The notes beneath the pieces were generated by a model. The model had not been told where the DNA came from. It made no database searches and worked only from the letters and a program-made list of their open reading frames with translations. DNA of 8,807 nt from positions 1-8,807 of the forward strand of contig JAOFKK010000037.1 of the NCBI GenBank assembly GCA_028040005.1, in the 5' to 3' direction. Every line of letters starts with the position of its first letter. The stretch's first letter is position 1. Source of the stretch: Rickettsiales bacterium. Its GTDB lineage: Bacteria > Pseudomonadota > Alphaproteobacteria > Rickettsiales > UBA1997. The position numbers were made by a program, and so were the translations under genes. Positions 1 through 6,125 of the stretch are shown one piece after another.

Positions 1-8
1 AAAATTAT

Positions 9-50
9 CTAAAAAATCAAACTACTTCAATTGCAAAGGTCTCATTAAAT
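9..50. repeat. Dispersed ~42-bp repeat, copy A (left of the pilin-like gene)
   Basis: This copy matches copy B at 667-708 in the same orientation. Both share CTAAAAATCAAACTACT (one extra A here), then 7 unrelated bases, then CAAAGGTCTCA here versus CAAAGATCTCA in B. The fixed 7-base spacing between the conserved blocks argues against chance. The 11-mer GCAAAGGTCTC at 33-43 occurs again exactly at 3488-3498. Read on the minus strand the block begins GAGACCTTTGC, which resembles my recollection of some IS5-family terminal repeats; that resemblance is unverified. Confidence 0.6.
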
Positions 51-52
51 TG

Positions 53-80
53 TTGTAAAATAAATTAAAATAATTATATT
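53..80 (+). promoter_or_regulatory. Weak candidate promoter for the pilin-like gene
   Basis: TTGTAA at 53-58 (4 of 6 to the -35 consensus), a 16-bp spacer, and TATATT at 75-80 (5 of 6 to the -10) lie 42 bp before the start codon. A second possible -10, TATAAC, lies at 98-103. The region is so AT-rich that such matches arise easily, so this is only a candidate. Confidence 0.25.
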
Positions 81-122
81 CTTGGTAAGTTCAAAATTAT
101 AACATTTTTGATTTAGAAATTA

Positions 123-650
123 ATGCCAAGAATATTATTTCTTACCTTATATATTATAACGATATTTTTATCAAAAATATCCCTAGCAGATATATCAAAT
201 CCTATATTACGAAATAACCAATCCGAAGAAGTTGAGGTTAGCCTTGTAATCCCTAGAAAAGTAATAGTTAATATTAATGAAGATATAAATTTTGGAACTT
301 TAAATAGACAAAATAATGCGCAAGAAAATAAAATTGTAACTAAATTATGCGTTTTCTCAAATTCTGGATCCTTTAAAATCAAAGCAACAAGCAATAACTC
401 TGATAATCATGATTTTAGATTAAAAAATGATGATCAATATTTAAATTATAATTTAAAATTAGTTAACATTGAAAATAACTCTGAAATTAATTTACAATCT
501 AACCAAATGTTAAATAATAATAATCTTTCAGCAGCAAAAACAAAATGTAATCAGAAAAATTACGCTCTTATATCCTCAATTGATAATAACAATAATAATT
601 TATCAGGATCATATAATGATATTTTAACGCTTTATATATCTCCTGCTTAA
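123..650 (+). CDS. Secreted Asn-rich pilin-like / spore-coat-U-like protein
   Basis: This 175-residue protein starts with a typical signal peptide: a hydrophobic stretch at about residues 4-18 and probable cleavage after SLA (residue 22). The mature part has only two cysteines, C76 and C142, which could form a disulfide. The order INFGTL (55-60), LCVFSNSGSFKI (75-86), LNYNLKL (107-113) and GSYNDILTLYISP (162-174) recalls two-cysteine pilin-like beta-sandwich proteins of chaperone-usher (Csu/SCPU-type) systems. Their C-terminal strand reads roughly GxYxDxLTLxxxP. About one residue in five is Asn, with runs of four and five. It is the only plus-strand gene here, convergent with iscS, and sits between two direct repeats. 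No chaperone or usher gene is in view; partners could lie left of the window. No clear Shine-Dalgarno precedes the ATG. Export is well supported; membership of the pilin-like fold is inferred from motifs; function is unknown. Confidence 0.7.
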   Translation: MPRILFLTLYIITIFLSKISLADISNPILRNNQSEEVEVSLVIPRKVIVNINEDINFGTLNRQNNAQENKIVTKLCVFSNSGSFKIKATSNNSDNHDFRLKNDDQYLNYNLKLVNIENNSEINLQSNQMLNNNNLSAAKTKCNQKNYALISSIDNNNNNLSGSYNDILTLYISPA

Positions 651-699
651 AAAGAAGATCTTCGCACTAAAAATCAAACTACTGATTATACAAAGATCT
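649..699 (-). terminator. Candidate terminator downstream of iscS
   Basis: On the minus strand AGATCTTTG (699-691) can pair with CGAAGATCT (664-656): nine pairs, one of them G-U. TCTTTTT follows directly (655-649). The 26-nt loop is long for an intrinsic terminator and the stem is AT-rich, so strength is uncertain. The left arm lies inside repeat copy B, and the T-run overlaps the stop codon of the convergent plus-strand gene. The plus strand has no matching T-run. Confidence 0.4.
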
Positions 700-708
700 C
701 AAATTAAT
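667..708. repeat. Dispersed ~42-bp repeat, copy B (right of the pilin-like gene, over the iscS stop)
   Basis: Direct copy of the repeat at 9-50. CTAAAAATCAAACTACT (667-683) is followed by a divergent 7-mer and CAAAGATCTCA (691-701), one mismatch from copy A. It runs into the iscS stop codon (TAA, read 706-704). With copy A it brackets the plus-strand gene at a period of about 657 bp. Confidence 0.6.
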
Positions 709-1912
709 GACCGCTCCATTCAATTGAATTAAGATCAATACCTTCTTCCATCATTTCCCATAATGGACTAAGATCACGTAATTTTTGAACTTTTGCCTTA
801 ATTAAATTAGCAGCATAATCCACTTCTTCTTCAGTAGTAAATCTACCAAAACCAAAGCGAATTGAAGTATGAGCTAAATCATCACCAACTCCCAAAGAAT
901 ATAAAACATATGAAGGCTCTAAAGACGCAGATGTACAAGCAGAACCAGAAGAAATTGCCAAATCTTTAACAGCCATAATAAATGACTCACCTTCAATACC
1001 GGCAAAACTAAGATTAATATTACTTGGAATACGATTTTTCTCATCACCATTCATGTAAATTTTATCTAAATCCTTGAGATGATTCATAAAACGATCTTTT
1101 AATTTTTGACATTTTTCATGATCTTGCTGCATTTCTTCCTGAGCAATTTGCGCCGCCTTACCTAATCCAGCGACCAAGAATGGTGCTAATGTACCAGATC
1201 TAAGGCCTCTTTCTTGACCGCCACCACTAATTAATGGACGGATTCTTATTCTTGGTTTACGCCTCACATAAAGTGCGCCAACACCTTTTGGACCATATAT
1301 TTTATGCCCTGAAATACTCATTAAATCAATATTTAATTCATTAACATCAAGGGGTATTTTACCAAAAGCTTGAGCAGCATCAGTATGAAAGAAAACACCT
1401 TTTTTACGACATAATGCGCCAATTTCTTTTAATGGCTGAATAACACCAATTTCATTATTAACCGCCATAATAGATATTAAAAAAGTTTGATCTGTGATAG
1501 CATTTTCTAATTCTTTAAGATCAACTAAGCCATTCTTTTGCACCTTTAAAAAAGTAACCTTACCACCTTGCTGCTCAATTTCACGACAAGAATTAATAAC
1601 ACATTTATGTTCAGTTGTTAAAGTGATAACATGATTTTTATCTTTTTTATAAAATTCATAAGCACCTTTAATTGACATATTGTTAGATTCAGTAGCGCCA
1701 GAAGTAAATATAATTTCTTTAGGATGGGCATGAATTAACTTTGCCACATTTTCCCTCGCTTCTTCAACAATTTCTTCTGCCCTCCAGCCAAATTGGTGAG
1801 TTCTAGAATGCGGGTTGCCAACTTCATTTCTTAATATATTGCACATATAATCACTAACCCTTGGATCAATTGGGGTAGTTGATTGATAATCTAAATAAAT
1901 AGGTAATTTCAT
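704..1912 (-). CDS. iscS: Cysteine desulfurase IscS (group I, housekeeping Fe-S type)
   Basis: This PLP enzyme converts L-cysteine to L-alanine and passes the persulfide sulfur to IscU and other acceptors in the cytoplasm. With the start at 1912 it is 402 residues, close to the 404 of E. coli IscS, and opens MKLPIYLDYQSTTP like that protein. Visible active-site features are H102 (TEHK), D178 and Q181 (HTDAAQ), the PLP lysine K204 (SGHKIYGPKG) and the persulfide cysteine C326 (SSGSACTSASLEPSYVL). The long IscS-type loop and the C-terminus SPLWEM...GIDLNSIEW, which contacts IscU, are intact. An in-frame ATG at 1948 would add 12 residues overlapping the previous gene; I prefer 1912 because it lies 2 nt after that gene's stop and matches the family N-terminus. 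It is the last gene of the iscR operon; iscU does not follow. Confidence 0.96.
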   Translation of the reverse strand: MKLPIYLDYQSTTPIDPRVSDYMCNILRNEVGNPHSRTHQFGWRAEEIVEEARENVAKLIHAHPKEIIFTSGATESNNMSIKGAYEFYKKDKNHVITLTTEHKCVINSCREIEQQGGKVTFLKVQKNGLVDLKELENAITDQTFLISIMAVNNEIGVIQPLKEIGALCRKKGVFFHTDAAQAFGKIPLDVNELNIDLMSISGHKIYGPKGVGALYVRRKPRIRIRPLISGGGQERGLRSGTLAPFLVAGLGKAAQIAQEEMQQDHEKCQKLKDRFMNHLKDLDKIYMNGDEKNRIPSNINLSFAGIEGESFIMAVKDLAISSGSACTSASLEPSYVLYSLGVGDDLAHTSIRFGFGRFTTEEEVDYAANLIKAKVQKLRDLSPLWEMMEEGIDLNSIEWSGH

Positions 1913-1914
1913 AG

Positions 1915-3030
1915 CTAATTCTTGGTTTTTTGATAAAGATTTTTCCATATTTCAATAAATTTATTCACTTCTTCTTTGGTATTTTCTAGTCCAAAACTAA
2001 CTCTAATAGCACTCTTGGCTAATTTATCGTCAATACCAATTTCCGATAATGTTGCTGATGGCTTAGAAGAACCAGAACTACAAGCAGAACCAATAGCAAC
2101 AGAAAAGCCATTTAAGTCAAAATCAATTAATTGCGTTTGATTATCAACCCCCCTCATTGCAACAAAGCTAGTATTTGGTGTACGATCAATATTTTTGCAG
2201 AAAAAAACAGCATCATCACCTGCAATTTTTACCAATGATTCTTCAAAATAATCGCGCAATTCTTGTAATTTCTGATATTTTACAATTTTATTACTAGATA
2301 TTTCACAAGCCTTGCCCAAACCTACAGCCCCAGCAATATTATTAGTCCCGGGCCTCTTGCCACTCTCTTGACCACTACCATAAATAATTTTATCAATGTT
2401 AATGCCTTTTCTTACCACTAAAGCTCCAGCTCCTTGTGGTCCGCTTAATTTATGAGCCGATAATGAGGCCATATCGATATTAAGATCTTCAAGATCAATA
2501 TCCAACTTACCAACAGCCTGGGTTAAATCGCAATGAAAAATACCTCCATTTTGATGGGTAATTTTAGCAATTTCTTTAACAGGATATATTACTCCGGTTT
2601 CATTATTGGCAATCATGATAGAGCAAATAAACTCCCTGCCATTAAGATCTGATATTTTTTGTTTTAAATCTTTTAAATCAATTAATCCATCCTTACTTCC
2701 TTTAGCAAAATAATGTTCTACCTCCATAGCAACTTTATAAATTGCAGGATGTTCCATTTTAGTAGTAATTATTGGCAGATTTTTACCTCCCAAAAGAGCC
2801 TGATTATTAGCTTCAGTGGCTCCAGAGGTAAAAATAACATCATAATTACCAGCATTAAGAAATTTCTTAACTTGCTGTCTAGCATTATTTAATTTTCTAA
2901 GAGCAAAACGACCATGAGAATGGATTGAAGATGCATTTAATGGCAATTGCATAACATTCACCATTTCATCAATAACCGCCTGATCAACTCTAGTTGTTGA
3001 ATTATTATCAAAAAAAATCTTATCTTTCAT
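1915..3030 (-). CDS. Second cysteine desulfurase, NifS/IscS-like
   Basis: This 371-residue class V aminotransferase-fold PLP enzyme is predicted to release sulfur from cysteine for Fe-S or other thiolation pathways. Key residues are H94 (KMEHPA), N143 and E144 (NNETG), D168 and Q171 (HCDLTQ), the PLP lysine K194 (SAHKLSGPQG) and the catalytic cysteine C317 (GSACSSGSSKPS). It is clearly diverged from the IscS encoded next to it: about 30 residues shorter, a different active-site loop, and no IscU-binding C-terminal tail. It lies 2 nt after iscR and 2 nt before iscS, so all three are probably co-transcribed and translationally coupled. A NifS-like paralog between the Rrf2 regulator and iscS is known from Rickettsia-type genomes. 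Its acceptor protein is not known from this sequence. All catalytic residues are present, so it is not a decayed copy. Confidence 0.93.
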   Translation of the reverse strand: MKDKIFFDNNSTTRVDQAVIDEMVNVMQLPLNASSIHSHGRFALRKLNNARQQVKKFLNAGNYDVIFTSGATEANNQALLGGKNLPIITTKMEHPAIYKVAMEVEHYFAKGSKDGLIDLKDLKQKISDLNGREFICSIMIANNETGVIYPVKEIAKITHQNGGIFHCDLTQAVGKLDIDLEDLNIDMASLSAHKLSGPQGAGALVVRKGINIDKIIYGSGQESGKRPGTNNIAGAVGLGKACEISSNKIVKYQKLQELRDYFEESLVKIAGDDAVFFCKNIDRTPNTSFVAMRGVDNQTQLIDFDLNGFSVAIGSACSSGSSKPSATLSEIGIDDKLAKSAIRVSFGLENTKEEVNKFIEIWKNLYQKTKN

Positions 3031-3032
3031 AT

Positions 3033-3437
3033 TTATATCTTTTTTAAATCATTTATAGTTACTGATTCAAGATAACTTTTTATATTATTTTCCAAACCTT
3101 TCCATAATTTATGTGTTTGACATTTAGTACTTTTACCAAAACAATTCTGGGTTTTGGTGCAGCTAGTCATCTTAATAGACTCTTCAACAGCTAATATAAT
3201 TTCATAGATTGTTATATTACTATATTCTTTTAAAAAAATATACCCACCACCCGGTCCTTTAACTGAATCAACAATTTTAGCTTTTCTTAATTGAGCAAAT
3301 AATCTTTCTAGATAAGAAAAAGATTTTTGTTGCTCTTTAGCAATTAATGCAAGAGATACAGGCTTATTATCCTCACTTAATTGAGCCATTTGCGACATGG
3401 TTTCAACAGCATATCTTCCTTTGGAAGTTAAAATCAT
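3033..3437 (-). CDS. iscR: Rrf2-family Fe-S cluster regulator IscR
   Basis: This 134-residue regulator opens MILTSKGRYAVETM, the typical IscR/Rrf2 start. It has an N-terminal winged helix-turn-helix (about 1-65, with FSYLERLFAQLRKA and the wing GPGGGY), a dimerisation helix, and three cysteines plus a histidine (C93, C99, C106, H109) that match the [2Fe-2S] ligands of E. coli IscR. The second spacing is six residues (C99-C106) rather than five as I recall for E. coli. CxTHKLW around H109 is a strong IscR hallmark. The protein lacks the longer C-terminal tail of the 162-residue E. coli protein. It heads the operon with two desulfurases, and a 12-bp palindrome overlaps the -35 of its likely promoter. 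Cluster-dependent autoregulation is therefore probable, but this is inference. No strong Shine-Dalgarno is seen. Confidence 0.93.
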   Translation of the reverse strand: MILTSKGRYAVETMSQMAQLSEDNKPVSLALIAKEQQKSFSYLERLFAQLRKAKIVDSVKGPGGGYIFLKEYSNITIYEIILAVEESIKMTSCTKTQNCFGKSTKCQTHKLWKGLENNIKSYLESVTINDLKKI

Positions 3438-3470
3438 AATAAATTAAGTAGAATAAATTCTTAAAGAAGT

Positions 3471-3492
3471 TTTGCACAATCAACTGCGCAAA
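3471..3492 (-). other. Hairpin in the likely iscR 5' leader
   Basis: On the minus strand TTTGCGC (3492-3486) pairs with GTGCAAA (3477-3471) around the 8-nt loop AGTTGATT. That gives seven pairs with one G-U wobble. On the plus strand the same position is an A-C mismatch, so the fold favours RNA from the iscR direction. It would lie about 35-55 nt upstream of the iscR ATG, inside the predicted leader. No known riboswitch is recognised. Confidence 0.4.
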
Positions 3493-3498
3493 GGTCTC
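3488..3498. repeat. Third occurrence of the repeat core GCAAAGGTCTC
   Basis: This 11-mer is identical to 33-43 in copy A and one base away from the related block of copy B (CAAAGATCTC). AATCAA at 3478-3483 also echoes the AATCAA of copy A, but the spacing differs, so this is a partial or diverged copy. It lies between the iscR promoter and the leader hairpin. Confidence 0.45.
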
Positions 3499-3507
3499 TT
3501 AGATATA

Positions 3508-3535
3508 ATAATATTTTGCCGTGAAGAATAGTCAA
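3508..3535 (-). promoter_or_regulatory. Probable iscR operon promoter
   Basis: On the minus strand TTGACT (3535-3530, 5 of 6 to the -35 consensus) is followed after 16 bp by TATTAT (3513-3508, 5 of 6 to the -10). A second TATTAT at 3510-3505 would give a 19-bp spacing. Transcription would begin near 3500, leaving a leader of about 60 nt before iscR. The -35 sits inside a long palindrome. Confidence 0.55.
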
Positions 3536-3553
3536 GTATTTTACTTGACTATT
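3527..3553. promoter_or_regulatory. 12-bp perfect palindrome over the iscR -35: candidate IscR operator
   Basis: AATAGTCAAGTA at 3527-3538 and TACTTGACTATT at 3542-3553 are perfect reverse complements separated by three Ts. No T-run follows on either strand, which argues against a terminator. The half ATACTTGACTA read on the minus strand fits the left half of the E. coli type-1 IscR consensus as I remember it, and TAGTCAAGTA fits the right half, but the two halves are in everted order. Its overlap with the -35 suggests repression, most likely by IscR itself. Confidence 0.5.
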
Positions 3554-3619
3554 ATTAAGAAAATTTTGGTCTAAAAGATGGGGGTTATTTTTAATAAAGA
3601 TTATTAATTATCCGAATGA

Positions 3620-4621
3620 TTACTTATTCTGACTCTTTGTTTTTTTTAAAATATCATAATATTCCTTAACAAATTTATTATGATCTTTAAGATTAGTAGA
3701 AAAATTATGCCCACCATAACCAGTAGCAACAAAATATAGATAATCAGTTTTAATAGGATTTAACACTGCTTCAATTGAAGCGCGACCAGGATTACTAATT
3801 GGTGCAGGAGGTAGGCCATAAATGTTATAAGTATTAAATTCTGAGCCATTATTAATATCTTTATAGGTTATTTTTCTTTCCAAAGAAGTATCGCCAAAAG
3901 TAAAAGAATAGATAATAGTTGGATCAGATTGCAATTTCATACCGATTCTTAGGCGATTTAAAAATACCGAAGCAACTGTCTTTCTTTCCTCTTCAAGAGA
4001 AGTTTCCCTCTCAACTATTGAGGCCAAAATAATAGCATCTTTTTTGCTTTTTATAATTTTATTATTCTTGTCTCTACTGGCCCATAACTCATCAATTGTC
4101 TTAGTCATGGCCCTCTTCATTCTTTTAATAGCATTTGATTTTTTATCATTACGAGAATAATAATAGGTTTCAGGCAATAATGACCCCTCTTCTATAAATT
4201 CTGGAACATCGCCAACCAAACCATTAGTAGAATCAATAATTTTTAATGCGCTATTAGATGAAAGACCCTCAGCAATAGTAAATCTTCTAAAAAATACATA
4301 ACCTTTATGCATTTTATGCAAAATATCATAATAGGAGATGTTTTTTTCAAAATTATATTCTCCATATTTTACTTTTGGATCATATCCTTTAAATAATTGA
4401 GATAAATATAGGAATAAAGTTGGATGCTGGATTATATTTTCCTTATGAAGATTATTAATAACCTGTTTTAAAGTTAAGCCGCTTTCAATAACAAAATTTT
4501 TATCTTCTATATGCTGCTTATTTGGCGAACGAAAAAATAAAATAACAAAAAATATTGTAATAACAAATAAAATTGTTAAGGTCGAAATGGCAGAAGCTAC
4601 CTTGAAAACCTTTCTAAGCAT
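3620..4621 (-). CDS. mltG: Endolytic murein transglycosylase MltG (YceG-like)
   Basis: This 333-residue membrane-anchored enzyme cleaves nascent peptidoglycan strands and is thought to end glycan chains; E. coli MltG is 340 residues. A single N-terminal transmembrane segment (about 9-30) is followed by a periplasmic LysM-like region (about 43-110) and the YceG catalytic domain. The motif ILASIVERETSLEEE carries the probable catalytic glutamate E204. It is followed by VASVFLNRLRIGMKLQSDPT and then YNIYGLPPAPISNPG, all strongly conserved in the family. The ATG lies inside the last codons of fabF, an 8-nt overlap, so the two are almost surely translationally coupled, as in other alphaproteobacteria. 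Its presence implies that peptidoglycan synthesis is retained, which not all Rickettsiales do fully. Complete and intact. Confidence 0.95.
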   Translation of the reverse strand: MLRKVFKVASAISTLTILFVITIFFVILFFRSPNKQHIEDKNFVIESGLTLKQVINNLHKENIIQHPTLFLYLSQLFKGYDPKVKYGEYNFEKNISYYDILHKMHKGYVFFRRFTIAEGLSSNSALKIIDSTNGLVGDVPEFIEEGSLLPETYYYSRNDKKSNAIKRMKRAMTKTIDELWASRDKNNKIIKSKKDAIILASIVERETSLEEERKTVASVFLNRLRIGMKLQSDPTIIYSFTFGDTSLERKITYKDINNGSEFNTYNIYGLPPAPISNPGRASIEAVLNPIKTDYLYFVATGYGGHNFSTNLKDHNKFVKEYYDILKKTKSQNK

Positions 4622-5867
4622 TTGAATTTTTAAATATTAAAGAAGCATTTGTGCCACCAAATCCAAATGAATTAGACATTGCAAAATTAATTTTCTTTTC
4701 TTTTGCTTTATGAGGAACTAAATCTATCTTAGTGTCCGATGATGGATTATCAAGATTCAAAGTCGGAGGAATAATACCATTATTAAGGGCTAATGTTGAA
4801 AATATCGCTTCAACACTACCAGCACCACCTAATAAATGGCCAATAGCTGATTTTGTTGATGACATTGATAAGCCGCTATGATTACCAAATAATTTTTCAA
4901 CCGTTTTTAATTCTATATCATCACCCATTGGGGTTGATGTGCCATGAGCATTAATATAATTAATTTGATCAGGGTTAATTTTAGCATCATTAAGAGCCAT
5001 TTTCATGGCATTTGTTGAGCCTCTACCCTCAGCATCAGGAGCGGTAATGTGATAAGCATCACCAGATAATCCATAACCTACAACTTCACCATAAATTTTT
5101 GCACCTCTTTTTTTGGCATGCTCATATTCTTCTAAAACTAATATACCAGCACCCTCGCCCATAACAAAGCCATCGCGATCTTTATCCCAAGGTCTTGAAG
5201 CTGCTTCTGGATTGTCATTAAAATTAGTAGAAAGTGCCCTCAGAGCACCAAAACCAGCAATCGCTGTTTTGCAAACAACAGATTCAGCACTGCCGCAAAT
5301 CATAATATCAGCCCTATCATCTTGAATTAATTTAAAAGAATCCCCTATAGCATGGGTTCCTGTAGCACAAGCTGTAACAACCGAGTGATTCGGGCCCATA
5401 AAGCCATATTTGATAGAAATATGTCCAGAAGCGATATTAATAAGGCTAGATGGAATAAAAAATGGGCTTACCTTTCTTGGGCCACGATCTTCAATGATAT
5501 TAACTGTTTTTTCTATTGATTTTAAACCGCCAATTCCAGATCCGATTAAAACACCAGATCTAAATTTTTGCTCTTCAGATTCAGCCTTATAGCCAGAATC
5601 TTCAATTGCTTGTTGCGAAGCTATAATTGAAAGAATAGTAAATTCATCAACCTTCTTTTGCTCCTTAACATCGATATATTGAGTAATAAATTCCTTATCT
5701 AGATGAATTTCAGCAGCAATTTTACATGCAACCTCACCAATATCAAAATTTGCAATTTGTTTAATTCCGGATACTCCTTTAATTAAATTGTTCCAACTCT
5801 CTTCTACATTATTACCTATTGGTGTCACAGCACCAATACCGGTGATAACTACTCTTCTTTTTGTCAT
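4614..5867 (-). CDS. fabF: Beta-ketoacyl-ACP synthase II (FabF)
   Basis: This 417-residue condensing enzyme elongates acyl-ACP with malonyl-ACP in type II fatty acid synthesis. It opens MTKRRVVITGIGAVTPIG, typical of FabF. The Cys-His-His triad is complete: C167 (VVTACATGTHAIG), H308 (NAHGTSTPMGD) and H344 (STKSAIGHLLGGAG). The C-terminal SNSFGFGGTNASL (398-410) is also intact. Length agrees with the family (about 413 residues). It overlaps mltG by 8 nt. In most alphaproteobacteria acpP lies directly upstream, but here the upstream 258 bp contain no acpP and no acyl-carrier DSL motif in any reading I could make. The start is preceded by AT-rich sequence with no evident Shine-Dalgarno. Confidence 0.97.
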   Translation of the reverse strand: MTKRRVVITGIGAVTPIGNNVEESWNNLIKGVSGIKQIANFDIGEVACKIAAEIHLDKEFITQYIDVKEQKKVDEFTILSIIASQQAIEDSGYKAESEEQKFRSGVLIGSGIGGLKSIEKTVNIIEDRGPRKVSPFFIPSSLINIASGHISIKYGFMGPNHSVVTACATGTHAIGDSFKLIQDDRADIMICGSAESVVCKTAIAGFGALRALSTNFNDNPEAASRPWDKDRDGFVMGEGAGILVLEEYEHAKKRGAKIYGEVVGYGLSGDAYHITAPDAEGRGSTNAMKMALNDAKINPDQINYINAHGTSTPMGDDIELKTVEKLFGNHSGLSMSSTKSAIGHLLGGAGSVEAIFSTLALNNGIIPPTLNLDNPSSDTKIDLVPHKAKEKKINFAMSNSFGFGGTNASLIFKNSNA

Positions 5868-6125
5868 ATTTATTTAAATTATAATAACACTAAGTTTTAT
5901 CTTTAAAGCTTTTCTGCGGCAAGGTTATTTTAAAATTAGGACTTAGCTATACCACTTAGAGGGATGAATAATAATCTAATTTATCCTGTAAAGTTAAAGG
6001 ATTAGCTGCATAATAAAACCACGATTCTAATAGAGGCAACTATTAATCAAATTGTTTTAGGGACAAAGAATTTAAGTTCTGTCCACTCCAGTAGTACATA
6101 TTATCCTAAAAACGGCAATTTATCT
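5868..6125. other. 258-bp noncoding gap between fabF and the TAXI gene, with hairpins
   Basis: I find no credible gene here; minus-strand reading frames are under about 20 codons. Structures seen: GGATGAAT (5962-5969) with ATTTATCC (5979-5986), eight pairs including one G-U on the plus strand, flanked by ACTT and AAGT beyond a 4x4 internal loop. A competing hairpin is ATCCT (5983-5987) with AGGAT (5998-6002), extendable by CTA/TAG. A third is GGACA (6061-6065) with TGTCC (6080-6084), continued by GAA/TTC across a 2-nt bulge. None is followed by a clear T-run. The stretch could be a fabF leader, an unrecognised small RNA, or a decayed gene or IS remnant; I cannot decide. Confidence 0.4.
5894..5922 (-). 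promoter_or_regulatory. Weak candidate promoter for fabF-mltG
   Basis: On the minus strand TTGCCG (5922-5917) and TAAAAC (5899-5894) are separated by 17 bp, each 4 of 6 to consensus. This would place the start of transcription about 20 nt before the fabF ATG. The match is modest for such AT-rich DNA. Confidence 0.25.

Noticed and set aside
113..394. Minus-strand reading frame of 93 codons opposite the pilin-like gene
   Set aside because: It overlaps a plus-strand gene with a clear signal peptide and family-like strands. Its own translation shows no recognisable domain, so it is a shadow.
1913..1948. Longer iscS start at 1948 adding 12 residues
   Set aside because: The extra residues have no counterpart in the IscS family and overlap the end of the preceding gene. 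The ATG at 1912 gives the canonical N-terminus.
3527..3553. Palindrome read as an intrinsic terminator of mltG
   Set aside because: Neither strand has a T-run after the stem, and the arm contains the -35 of the iscR promoter, so an operator fits better.
3591..3607. TTAATAA-AGA-TTATTAA hairpin just after the mltG stop as a terminator
   Set aside because: The stem is pure AT and no T-run follows in the mltG direction.
5113..5592. Two plus-strand open frames (5113-5325 and 5410-5592) inside fabF
   Set aside because: They lie antisense to an intact, highly conserved enzyme and encode nothing recognisable.
6061..6090. Hairpin followed by ACTCCA, suggestive of a tRNA or tmRNA 3' end
   Set aside because: There is no TTCRA T-loop, no matching acceptor 5' strand and no D or anticodon arm at the right distance.
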